From contig JALMGJ010000005.1 in assembly GCA_023362775.1 (NCBI GenBank), positions 40,977,463 through 41,041,462 on the forward strand: a stretch of 64,000 nt of DNA, in the 5' to 3' direction. Source of the DNA: Charina bottae. Lineage: Eukaryota > Chordata > Lepidosauria > Squamata > Charinaidae. The notes beneath the pieces were generated by a model. That model ran no database searches. It was not told the DNA's origin and saw only the letters and a program-made list of their open reading frames with translations. This document shows, one piece after another, positions 1-10,041 of the stretch (the first letter of the stretch is position 1; each line of letters starts with the position of its first letter). A program made the position numbers and the translations under genes.

Positions 1-1364
1 ATGGTGCACACTTCTAATAGGTGACATCATAGATGAATCAGTCTTCTAATAGATGATGAAAAATAGATGAATCAATCAAATTGCTTCCGGAAGGGAAGTG
101 AGAAGCTGGGGGGGAGGTCATGTGACACCATATGGAATTATCTTCAGATAAGGATCCCTTCCTCGGGGGAGTAAAGGATAGGGGTGCAAGGACGTAGGAT
201 GAGAACAACTTTCTGTAAATTACTTCCATGTGGCAGGCGAAAAGCAGAACCCTATGGAAATAGACGCTTTCGGTGTGTTCTTCATTAAAAGGGTGTTTAT
301 CATGGCCCCGTGGGAAAGGGTAGTAGCAGGTGACAGCACGGTCGTCCTGGGCTGAGATGTTCCTCCTCTTCTTTGTTAAAACTAGAAATACTTCGGATGC
401 AATTATTCCCTTTAAATCCAGGAGTGTGTAACACAGATAACTGTCCTTCCCTTCATTCTCTATATAGACGCTTTCACTATAATGAAAGTCCGAAGGTCTC
501 CCACCCCTGCGCGCCACAATGCTAGGAATTGGGACCATCTAATGAAGATGAACGGAGGGAAATTCAGCACAGCTAATATAGTCCGTCTTCCTACAGTTCC
601 TAGTCCAGCTGTGAGATTCCTTGCCCAAAGGTGTGGTGAAGGCTACCAACTATGAAGACTTTACTGTAAATGAGGATTGAACAGTTTCATGGAGGGCAAA
701 GCTATCCTTCTAGTAGTCCTTGTGGATACATCCTGCCCCCAGTTTCAAAGACAACGAGCCTTTCCACACAAGTGGGTTATTGTGACAGGTGCTTCCTTAG
801 CCCCATTTTACACCATCAGTCTAAGGCAGCCTCCAACTCATGCCTTACCTGTGATTAAAACCTCTGTCGCTTTTCCTCCTGCTCATGAAACAAGCAATCC
901 ACCTGTGGCATTTTTCAAATACCCTACCCTTTCTCCTTTCCTGGAGGGTGGGTCTTCTGTTAGGGTCCAGTGGATTATTGTTTCCCCGACCCTCAGTTTT
1001 TAGCTATAACTTTGCTAGTCCTTGGCTCTATGTCTATCTTTCACAGATTGCTTTGCTGTGTCAATTATCTTCCTTCTCTTCCCACTCCAGATCTTTCAAA
1101 GATCAATTGTAAAATATCAAGCCAGGTTCTAAAGGGGGAGTGGGAATGGGAAGGGAAAACTGCTAGCGGTAGAGTCACTTCTTCTCTTGGCTTGCTCAGC
1201 TCCAAAAGAAGTGACCAGAAGGGAAAGAGGTTGGAGTTCCATGACTTCATAGTTTTGGCCAATCATGATCTGAACTTTGCGAGCATCAGACCACTGCCCC
1301 TAACGCAACAAAAGAAGACAACATATTTCATGTTGATGATGGTGACGATAGTGCAGGCCAATTG
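1..1364. other. intergenic sequence, nothing recognised
   Basis: This stretch lies downstream of NKX2-3 on the far side of the 3' end. I see only short open frames without family resemblance, and no RNA gene or repeat that I recognise. Confidence 0.5.
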
Positions 1365-1572
1365 TGTGTGTGTGGGTGTGCGTGCCTTTGAGTCAGTTTT
1401 GATTCCTGTGACTGCCTGGACAAGTCCCTGCAGTTTTCTTTGCGAGGTTTCAGAAGTGGTTTGCCATTGCCTCCTTCCTAGGGCTGAGAGAGAGTGACTG
1501 GCCCAAGGTCACCCCGATGGCTTTGTGCCTAAAGCGAGACTAGAACTCAGGGTCTTCCAATTTCTAGGATTC
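1365..1572 (-). mobile_element. Sauria-type tRNA-derived SINE, tail type A
   Basis: Read on the minus strand, this copy has the tRNA-derived head (degenerate B box around the GAGTTCTAGTC block), then the GGGCCAGTCACTCTCTCTCAG core. After that comes the type A tail running through GGAAGGAGGCAATGGCAAAC and GGACTTGTCCAGGCAGT, ending in a CA-rich stretch. The head is diverged and its 5' end is truncated. Assignment to the squamate SINE family rests on memory of the consensus and on the sister copies in this window. Confidence 0.8.
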
Positions 1573-4086
1573 TCCTCCAAATATTTGCTTTATCATCTAC
1601 TCCAGCAGAAGCTGGGTATAGCTTGAAAACATTTCTGCAAAAAGGGTTACTGTGCTCTGAACAGCAACTCTTTGAGAACCTGAGTGGAAGACTTGGGAAA
1701 AGAAGAGAAGACTGGACCAGATAGGCTTTTGGGATGAGCCTATATTCTAATTATTATGATTCTAAATAACAACAGGTCAATGTGGACTGAGAGAATCAAT
1801 AATGATTTTACACAAACTAATCCATTAAGATCTGGTGCCATAAACGCGGGCCAGAGTTGGGTTGCCTGCCATCGAGCTCACAGAATGAGCTGTTCATCAG
1901 TGGAGAGTCTTTCTCTTCTCCCCGAATCTCCGAGGACCTCAAGGATTTGCAACTCCTACAGTTCCTGGCATCCCCGGAGGTTCCCTTAAGGCCATCTTCT
2001 CCAGAGGGATTACAGATTCAATGGCTCTGGAGGGAAGTAGGCTGCCTTAACATTTGAATATAAATGTTTATAATTTGCGGAGCCTCCCAGATCCATCTGG
2101 CAGTGGAGGGCAGCTTAATTTGTAGCAAACTTTTCCCACAAGTGGTAAGCACATGGGATTATTAAATATTAATTATTTAACTCTCCCACAGTCTCTTCAT
2201 TCATTTAGACTGGTAGTTTCTTCTGCTAGGGATTTATTTTTAAATATTCAGAGAAGTTGCAACCACACAGCAGTCTTTCAGAATGAAGGGACCTAGAACA
2301 GCTACTATTCCCCGATTCCTGATTCATGGTCCTATGTGGGGCTGTGCAACATTTCCACTCAAAAGTTAATCTGGGTTTGAAACATTACAGTTTTTCTTAC
2401 CGCGTCTGCACTTCTCCGGCTGAGTCTACAACCCTGACTGCTGGAATTAGGGGGTACTGACTCAGAGCTGCAGTGAAACACATCTGGAAATCACCAGGTT
2501 GGCTGCTCTAGTTAAAAGAAATCACTCCATGCAAGTGGAAAGACAACATGTTAACTTCTGTATGGTCCCATCCTGAAACGGTTTCTATTTTCCGGGGGGG
2601 GGGATATTATAGAGGAGTAATACAACTGCAATCTGTCCCTAAATTACTATACTGTAGTCTGTTGTGCAGCCCCATTCCATTGCATGTGGAGATCAAGCCC
2701 TCGGGCCTGGGGGCAAAACCACTAGACTGCAGGTCGGGTAACAGAGAGCCACCCCTATATCTCAGAAGCTAGCGTGAGTTTCTCCTCCTCCTCCTCCTCC
2801 TCCTCCTCCCCTTTTAATTTGCATTGTTTGATCATTGTAGTTGTTGTTTGTAGTTTATGAGCTGCAGCGGGTTCTTGTATGAAGAGGCAGAGCAATATTT
2901 AAGAAGAACAGATATGCTTAAGAGGTTGGTTTCCCCCCCGCCCCCGCCCCCCGAAAAAGATTATCACCTGCAATGGACATGGCACAATGAATCTTGCCAC
3001 CTCCACCATAATTCATTCACATGTATTTTAGATCCAAATTTAAAAAGTGGTAGCAATGCCTGTATTCAATTACTGGTCTGCATTCAGAGATTTTTCAGGT
3101 GGAGCTCTCAGAGCCCTTTGTAGTCAGATTCAGGCGAATGGTTTTCAGAAGCCTGTCCGTCTCCTTCCCAACCGGCGGGCCGTTGCCGCCTCTGCTCAAT
3201 TCTTTCGCGTCTCCCGATGGCGAGGTCGGGGCAGTGCTACACGGAGATCTCCGGGCCACGGGGAGAGATGAGAACTTCATACTCGTGATTTGTAGAGCCG
3301 AGGCTCAACCTTAGAATGTCCGTAAGAGGGTCTCTCTTGTTATAGCACGTACACAACCGCTTTTTGTCCTTCTGAAAACTTGTTAGGTCAATCAGGGGAT
3401 TGGGGAGGGGGCGGAATAGGTAGATAACATGTGTTTGCTTCGATCGCCTCCCCACCGCTCCTCCCTGTCCTTCGGTACCTTTTCCGTTTCTGATCCCAAC
3501 CAAGACGGGTCCGGCATTGAGCTGCGTCCCCCCCCCCCCATCCTCGCTCTCGGCCTGCAGGCTTAAAAAAAGGGGAAACAAAACCGCCTCTCGTTTGCCC
3601 GTCCGAGCCCAGCGTGGGGGCAGCGCGGGCCGTCAATCTCGCGCCTTTGTCCCGGCCCCCCTTTTTGTTCCCCAATCCAATAAATGCCGCTTCTCAGCCC
3701 CCTTCCCGGCGGTTCCTTTCAGAGCCGGCCCCGCCGCCACAATGGGCAGCTCCGCGCAGCGCGCCCTCCATTCAGCGCCTTGGCACCCTCTCCTTGCCCG
3801 GGACAAGAGGATTACAGTGGCCGGCTGCCGAAGGGGCTGGAAGGGGGAACCTTTGGCTCCGGAGAGCCGGCATCCGCACCAGCAGCAGCGACAAAGCACA
3901 CCCTCGTTTGGTTCAGCGTAGTAGCTGCTGCGGGCGTTGGCTCGAGCGACTTGGACCGCTGCTCGCGACAGCCAGTGGGCTTCTAAGGCGACGCTTTAAT
4001 GCGGGTTCCTTCCCTTCAGTAGCCTTTCTCGGGTTCTGCTCGGTGCAATGCAAGGCTGCTTTTCCCCTGGCTTAAGATTAGTTAGT
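1573..4086. other. intergenic 3' flank of NKX2-3
   Basis: No gene is recognised here. There is a short (CTC)n run near 2785-2810 and an AT-rich block near 2150-2240. From about 3120 the sequence becomes GC- and CpG-rich, continuous with the NKX2-3 CpG-rich domain. The open frames in 3.2-4.1 kb look like by-products of base composition. Confidence 0.5.
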
Positions 4087-4171
4087 GAGCCAGTCTGGTG
4101 GTGTGGTTAAGGCACCAGGCTAGAAACCGGGAGACGGTGAGTTCTAGTCCCGCCTTAGGCACGAAGCCGAA
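4087..4171 (+). mobile_element. Sauria-type SINE, head only
   Basis: This is the 5' tRNA-derived head of the SINE family (GAGCCAGTCTGGT...GGTTAAGGCACCAGGC...GAGTTCTAGTCCCGCCTTAG). It stops abruptly after about 85 bp, before the GGGCCAGTCACT core. It sits just beyond the proposed NKX2-3 polyadenylation signal. Confidence 0.8.
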
Positions 4172-4505
4172 AGTTGTTGTGGAACTACAGTTCCCACCAG
4201 GAGAGACTCACGGAATTGTAGGGGTCGAATACACTTGGCGGGGTCCGGGTTGCCGAAGCTCCTCCCTATACAGTACCCGCTTCCCCATATCATCCCCGGG
4301 CCCGGGCGCGAGGTGCAATGGGCGTGGCACAAGGGCTTCCGAATTAGTCACCTGGGGCGGGTGGCTAAGCTTGCGCACGGGACAGGGGCTGGCACCGACT
4401 TAGTCGTTCTGCCTGGGGTGGAACCGGGCCAGACCGCACGCGCACTCGCGCCTCCTCCATCCTCCCGCGCCAGCAGAGATCGCCAGATCTCGATATTGCA
4501 CCTGG

Positions 4506-4511
4506 TTTATT
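4506..4511 (-). terminator. candidate NKX2-3 polyadenylation signal
   Basis: TTTATT on the plus strand reads AATAAA on the minus strand, about 480 bases past the NKX2-3 stop codon. It is the first canonical hexamer I see downstream of the stop in the right orientation. Nothing else marks the cleavage site, so the 3'UTR limit is inferred. Confidence 0.5.
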
Positions 4512-4993
4512 ATTGGATCCTTTAACTCCTCGCAGTGGTGGCTACATCGATACACTTAATAAACTGATAGGGGGAGGGGGTCGAGGGAGGCGGCCTTTGC
4601 TTTGTACAAGCGAAGCAGCTTTTGGCGGCGCCTGACCTCCGTTTCCCCACTACCGCCCAGGCGCGGAGCGTGGAGTCTCCGGGGGCTGCACCTGACCCCG
4701 CCCCGTCGGAGAGCTTCGGGCCCATTGCGGAGACCGGGGGGCGCTCTCCCCTGGGGGAGTCCAAGTAGAGGGTCTGTCCTTGTCGGCCGCGGCGATCCCG
4801 GCAACCGGCTACGCCCCGAGAGCGGACGAGGTGCTAGAGACCAGCCGCAGGCGAAGGCCACCCTCCCACTTCTCTGGGAGGCCGCTTCTCCGGGCGTCGC
4901 TCACTTTCTCCCCAGAGGGTCCCAGCCAGGCCGCCGAGCGGCTGCGGAGGATCAGCGGCCCTCCGGCCCGCGATATTCCAGGAGCTGCGCTGC

Positions 4994-5622
4994 CTACCAG
5001 GCCCGGATGCCCTGAGTGCAGGCAGAGCCGGCGGCCCCCTGGTGCAAGGGCTGAGCTCCGCTGGGGAAGGCGCCCATGTTCACGTAGGGCCCCGCCGGCG
5101 GCTGCACCGAGGCGCTCACGCTGTTGCCCGCGGGGTAGCTGCAGCTGTAGCCGGCGCCGTAGGCTGCCGCGGAGGAACCGCTGTAGGCATAATTGGGGAA
5201 GCCGCTGTACGTGTAGGAGGCGGCGGAAGCGTTGTAGGGCGCGCTGTAGGCCTGCGAGCCGCCCAGGCAGGGCTTGCCGTCCCTCACCAGCACCGGCACC
5301 GCCACCCTGCGCGGCGGGGGCGGCGGCGGCGGCGGCGCTGGAGGCTGCTGGGCCGCCCCAGACGCCGGGCCGCCCAGTTCCAGGGCCTTGTCCTGCCGCT
5401 GCCGCTTGCACTTGTAGCGCCGGTTCTGGAACCAGATCTTGACCTGCGTGGACGTGAGCTTGAGGCTGCTGGCCAAGAGCTCCCGCTCAGGAGCGGAAAG
5501 GTAGCGCTGCTGCTGGAAGCGCCGCTCCAGCTCGAATACCTGCGCCTGCGAGAAGAGCACCCGCGGCTTCCTCCGGCTGCGCGCCTTGGGACGCTCCGAC
5601 GCCTCCTCCGCGGGCTCCTTGC
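4994..5622 (-). CDS. NKX2-3: NKX2-3 exon 2: homeodomain, NK2-SD and C terminus
   Basis: The exon starts after a TTTCTGCAG acceptor with a pyrimidine-rich tract and ends at TAG (4996-4994). It encodes residues 124 (shared codon) to 332. Homeodomain helix 3 reads [19 protein letters not shown] (180-198). A linker with eight consecutive prolines (about 220-227) leads to the NK2-specific domain. The C-terminal part is rich in Tyr, Ser, Ala and Gly, as in other NKX2-3 proteins. Relative to the human homeodomain as I remember it, position 21 is Gln instead of Lys and position 33 is Leu instead of His. Confidence 0.96.
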
Positions 5623-7860
5623 CTGCAGAAAGGGCGAAAGGGGAGAGGAGTAATCGAGCCAGAACCCGCTGGGATTAAGGGGGAGGCAGCCGCCTCTGCG
5701 CGCTGGGGTTGCCCTGAAGCCATTGATTTCGGCGCAGCCAGCGCCTGGGGAAACGCCTTACTGTATAGGAGGCCCTTTCCGGACTTCTGCACACCTGCAC
5801 AATCTGACGCCCTTTTCATGTTTTGGGACACGAATGCCTACAATCCCTGCCAGCATGATGAGGATAATGGGAATGGGGGCATCGACTGTTCTCTGGAATG
5901 AATGAGCATGGAGGGAATCCCCCTCGTTGGGAAGCCTCCCGTTTCTTCTACGGAGTGGGGCTTTGGATTTGTCCCAAAGTCCCTCTTGATGCAGCCAAAG
6001 AAAAGTCAGGCCACAATGCAGTAAATCCGTAGGTTTCCTATAGTGAGTTGCTGTGCAGGTTTTAGTATAAATCCCATGAAGATTCCAAGTCTGACTGAGG
6101 TCATGTTTCCAACCAACTACAAGCCACTGTGGTTGAATTTACACAATACACCAATCTGAAAAAAACACCTTCTGGGTTAGTCTCTATTTTACAGGACTTA
6201 CACCCAAGTCCCAATGATTACAGACTGAAGATGCCACAAGAAGCAAGAGGCTCAAAAGAACTCCTGGATTATTTTTTTTTTTTTGTACTATGCAAAAATA
6301 AGCTGCGAGCAGAATAGCATCTTGATTTGATGCGAAATGCAACAAGAAGACCCACCGCTTCCGAATTAGGAGCCCAGCCAGGTCCACACGCTGGGTCTCT
6401 GACTGCAGGCGGCTCTGGCTCCCGGGCTTGGAAATGAGAGAGCACCCTCGGAGCGCCTGGAGTCGAACTGAGCCGAGGTCAACGCTCCGGGGACGGATTA
6501 CTCCTCGGCGTTATAAAGGGTCTGGTTGCCCGAAAGAAGCGGGAGCTGGAAGAGGGACCCTTGCCCGTGGGATAAGACAAGGGCACTTGCAGTATGCCCC
6601 CCGCCCACCCGCTGCAAATCCAACAGCGCTCTTCTGTTCCCCATCGCCAAGTCCAGGCCCGGCTGCCTCGTTCTCGACACCAACGGGGTAAACTGCCTTC
6701 CGCACTCCCGAGCCAAGTCCGGCTGCCAGATTCTCTCCCCTTTGGATGCCTTTCCGTGAGGGCCTGGGAGAGCCCGGCCGCCTCCAAAGCTGACCTTTCC
6801 CCGACGCAAGGAAGGCTTGCGCGCCTGGGCTCAGGAGTTTTTCTCCCCGCCTCTTTACGAGGGGCTGGGTCGGCCTGACGGACAATAGAAGTTGCTTTTC
6901 TGCTTAGCTTACAGCCCGGTTTTCTGGCAAGTGACTGCAATAGGACTGACTCTCCAAATGACGGGTACAGGGTTGCAAAGTTAACCAGGGAGGGTTTCCC
7001 ATTCAAATAAACCAATCTTTCTTCATAATTAAAAATACCCCCCACACACAACAAGAGCCGGATGGACGGCCTTTTAGGGACACAGTCCGATGCATGTGGT
7101 CTCATTATTTCGACGGTGGAGATCCTAACCAGAGTGCTTCCTCAGCAGTCAGCCTTTTCCAGCGGAACGAAGGCAATTTACTCTCCAGAGCAGCCCCCAT
7201 CACGTTCCCATCATCCCCGCCAGACCCTGCAAGCTAAAGCTGGGGGTGGTAAAGCAGAGACCACCTGGAGGGCCCAAGGAAAGAGGTTTAGAGCGGACTG
7301 AAGCGGGCTTGCAGAGCGAGAACGAACACCTCGGAAAAAGTCTGCCGGGAAGGTGTGACCCCCGCTCAAGCATCCCGGTCTGCCCCGGGTGACAGAAAAA
7401 CTGTCCGGCCCACTCCAGGGGAGGGCAAGGCGACGCGGATCGCAGCGGCTCTGGGCCACTTTCGGGAAGCTCTGCTGGAGGGGCTTGGCCGAAGCCGTCC
7501 GCGGGGTTTAGGCGGGGTCTGCTACAGCCCCAAAGCCTCCCAGGCTCGGGAGGCCCGGCGCCCTGGCCACGTTCTCCCTGAACTCACCGGTTCCCGAGTC
7601 CCGCTCCGGCTCTGCCTCCTCCACCAGGCCTTTGGGCTCGCAGGTGCCCCGCAGCACCGCCTGCACGTAGCTGCCGGGGGAGAACCCCCCGTCCGCTTGG
7701 CTCTTTGCCGCCGCCATGGAGGTCAGGAAGGGCTGCTGCTCCTCGCTCTCTTCGTCGTCCTCCCCGTCTGAGAAGCGGCAGCTCAGCAGGCAGGAGGCAA
7801 CCGTGGCGGCGGCGGCGGCGGCGGCTGGGGGGAAAGGCGGCTCGAGGGGGGCCCCGAGAC

Positions 7861-7902
<42 letters not shown>

Positions 7903-7957
7903 GTTTCAGGATGTCCTTGACGGAGAACGGGGTGGAGGTGGCGGGGCTTTGGAGCAT
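4994..7957 (-). CDS. NKX2-3: NKX2-3, NK2-class homeodomain transcription factor (2 exons)
   Basis: The coding sequence joins 7957-7588 to 5622-4994, giving 332 residues (the human protein is about 364). The product is a nuclear DNA-binding factor. In other vertebrates it acts in gut and spleen mesenchyme, pharyngeal endoderm and vascular endothelium. Three family hallmarks are visible: the N-terminal TN motif (about residues 9-18, [10 protein letters not shown]), the homeodomain (140-199) with Gln50 and the NK2-class Tyr54, and the NK2-specific domain (about 229-242, [14 protein letters not shown]). The protein ends in GIRAW, as in this family. The frame is phase 1 across the intron and the total of 999 bases is a whole number of codons. 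The ATG at 7957 is chosen because [15 protein letters not shown] aligns with the start of other NKX2-3 proteins and has A at -3. NKX2-3 is preferred over NKX2-5 and NKX2-6 because of the acidic [12 protein letters not shown] block, the SYVQAVLR segment and the neighbouring GOT1. Confidence 0.96.
5623..7587 (-). other. NKX2-3: NKX2-3 intron 1
   Basis: The intron is 1,965 bp and is bounded by GTGAGT at the donor (7587-7582) and CAG at the acceptor (5625-5623). It holds no repeat that I recognise. Its 5' half (about 6400-7587) is GC-rich and the 3' half is near neutral. The open frames inside it show no homology I can name. Confidence 0.9.
7588..7957 (-). CDS. NKX2-3: NKX2-3 exon 1: TN motif, polyQ, acidic region
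   Basis: The exon encodes residues 1-123 plus the first base of codon 124. After the TN motif and Leu-Glu there are twelve consecutive glutamines (residues 21-32; eleven CAG and one CAA codon), then a proline patch and a run of seven alanines. The acidic [12 protein letters not shown] stretch and the [14 protein letters not shown] segment follow, both typical of NKX2-3. The reading frame stays open upstream of the chosen ATG, with another in-frame ATG 31 codons earlier at 8050. Confidence 0.95.
7862..7897 (-). repeat. CAG/CTG repeat encoding polyglutamine
   Basis: Eleven CAG codons followed by one CAA (coding strand) form a 36-bp trinucleotide repeat inside NKX2-3 exon 1. The nearly uninterrupted CAG run implies potential length polymorphism. 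Confidence 0.97.
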
Positions 7958-8700
7958 CCTGGGCAGGGAGGCGGGAGAGAGGGAGACGGCTGGCCCGGCT
8001 GGGGCAGAAGGGCCGCGCCCGGGAGCGAAGCCAGGCGAAGTGGCGTCCATGCGAACGCGGCGCCGCCTCTGCCAGTCCCCGCCTCGGCGCGGACCAGCAG
8101 CCCGCTCTGGACTCGGAGCCGCCTCTTCGGCCGGGCAGGGCGCGTCACGGCGAGGAGGGGCCGGGCCGGGCCCCCATTGGAAGGCGGGGAGCGGGAGCGG
8201 GAGAGGGAGCCGGCCCTCTGAGGGAACCTGCCCAAAGGTGAACCGGCGGCGAGGAAGAGGCCGGGCCGGCCGGGCCGCCAAGGCTTCGGGTCAGAGGGTG
8301 ACCCGGCGGGCGCCTCGAGACCAGGGGCGAGGAGCCTTGCGCCCTGGCGCGGGAGGCTTGGCACCGCCGAGGCCGCCGCCTGGGGCTTAATGGGGAGCGG
8401 GCAGGGCCGGCTGAAACGAAGGAGTCCCGCGCCGGCCCGACCTGGCCCAGCCGCACCTCTTCTTGGCCGGCCGCGCCGCCGCTCCCTTCCTGCCCAGAGG
8501 CTCGAGTCCGGAGACCTCGTCCCTCGGGAATTTGCTTGGAATCGCTTTGCTTTGCTTTTCCGAGAAGACCGAAAGGGGACCCGGGGAAGAAAAGGGCGAG
8601 GAGGGGCCCCGCCGGCGCTTTCCCCCTCCCCGGCTGGGTAAGCGGGGGCTCTCTCGGCGGGTCAACGGGCTGCTGCGGCGGTGGGCGGAGGAGCGAGCAA
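7958..8700 (-). promoter_or_regulatory. CpG-rich NKX2-3 promoter and 5'UTR region
   Basis: The sequence upstream of the NKX2-3 start codon is very GC- and CpG-rich with no obvious TATA box, as expected for a CpG-island promoter of a developmental regulator. The CpG-rich block runs on through exon 1. The transcription start cannot be fixed from sequence. Many long open frames on both strands here are compositional. Confidence 0.65.
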
Positions 8701-9291
8701 CCCGCGCCCCTGAACCTTGATGGCCACTCAGGGTTATTCCGGAAAGAGGAAAGGCAGATTTCCTAGAAGTTTTCCTAAGGAAGGAGGGCAGCGGCCTTCT
8801 GCTCTTTGTCACCTGAGACGCGGCTCTTCTTCCTCATCATTTTAAGCAATGTGCTAAAAAGAATAATGGCAGCATAATAATCGTAATCACAACGACGACG
8901 ACAATAGCTGGCACACTATACTGTACTGTCAGTGTGTGTGTGGTTCTTAAAAGGTGTCGCTCGGCTCGTTGGACGGTTTTTTAAAAGGTCAGAACGTAGT
9001 TGCAGAGAGCGCTTTTCAGCCTGATCAAATGCATCTCCTGGCTCAGAAGCAGTGTCCCTGTGGGCCGGTGAATAACGCGATTGGCAAGTGCTATGAGTTT
9101 TTTACTCTGGTTGTCTGCCGATTATGGAACCGGAATGCTATATTTTTATTATTCGTAATAATAATCTTATTATTTATAAGATATGTAAGGAAAACAAGTC
9201 ACGATAGCTGTTGTAATCTTGTGTTCCACAATAAGCCGCGGTGATCAGAACTTATCCTATTGTGTGCCCAAAATGAGTAAAAAGCTCCAAG
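8701..9291. other. upstream flank of NKX2-3
   Basis: CpG density falls off within this interval and it becomes AT-richer, with short ATA-rich patches near 8870 and 9140-9185. I recognise no gene or transposon. Confidence 0.5.
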
Positions 9292-9434
9292 TTTTCCTTT
9301 CCTTTCCTTTCCTTTCCTTTCCTTTCCTTTCCTTTCCTTTCCTTTCCTTTCCTTTCCTTTCCTTTCCTTTCCTCTCCTCTCCTCTCCTCTCCTCTCCTCT
9401 CCTCTCCTCTCCTCTCCTCTCCTCTCCTCTCCTC
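9292..9434. repeat. polypyrimidine microsatellite (TTTCC)n then (TCTCC)n
   Basis: 143 bases on the plus strand contain only C and T. About sixteen TTTCC-type units change abruptly to TCTCC-type units. This is a pure polypurine/polypyrimidine tract with mirror-repeat character. Confidence 0.97.
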
Positions 9435-9826
9435 GGCCTCGAATGGGTGGGGGAGGGCGAGTCTGAGAGAGAGGTGGGAGGAAGGTGCCCAGAGTATGTA
9501 GACAATTCGGAAAGTCACCTTGCTCATGGGGACTATTTTCAAACCAACTTATTAGAATGATTTTGTGTGGCTATTCAATGACGTAACTACCGATGGATGA
9601 AATTCGTGCGAAGCTTCTTAATTTCCTTCTTGTTGGCTCCGCTGTTCTCTCCTGGGAATTGTTGCCGCTGCAGAATTCGCGAGAAGAGGGGAAGGGAAGG
9701 AATGGGGGGCTCTGCAGCCTGGCCCGGTGAGTGCTTGGTGGCGAAAACTCTTCCCAGGCTCTATTTCCTAACTCCCCCCTCCCAGCTCCGCCCAGCCGGC
9801 CCCCTTTCCACGGCCAGGACAGCCAG

Positions 9827-9879
<53 letters not shown>

Positions 9880-10041
9880 TTTCTTCCTTTCTTCCTTTCT
9901 TCCTTTCTTCCTTTCTTCCTTTCTTCCTTTCTTCCTTTCTTCCTTTCTTCCTTCCTTCCTTCCTTCCTTCCTTCCTTCCTTCCTCCCTCCCTTCCCTTCC
10001 CTTCCCTTCCCTTCCCTTCCCTTCCCTTCCCTTCCCTTCCC
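9827..10041. repeat. 215-bp compound polypyrimidine tract
   Basis: The plus strand is entirely C and T. It passes through four successive units: (CTTT)n, (CTTTCTTC)n, (CTTC)n and (CCCTT)n. The ordered unit changes suggest stepwise growth by slippage from a single seed. Confidence 0.97.

Noticed and set aside
4780..5653. Long plus-strand frames overlapping NKX2-3 exon 2
   Set aside because: They are antisense shadows of the GC-rich homeobox exon and have no family resemblance.
7958..8281. Upstream continuation of the NKX2-3 frame as a long N-terminal extension
   Set aside because: The [15 protein letters not shown] start matches the family, while the upstream residues are compositional and resemble nothing. 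Kept only as a low-interest finding.
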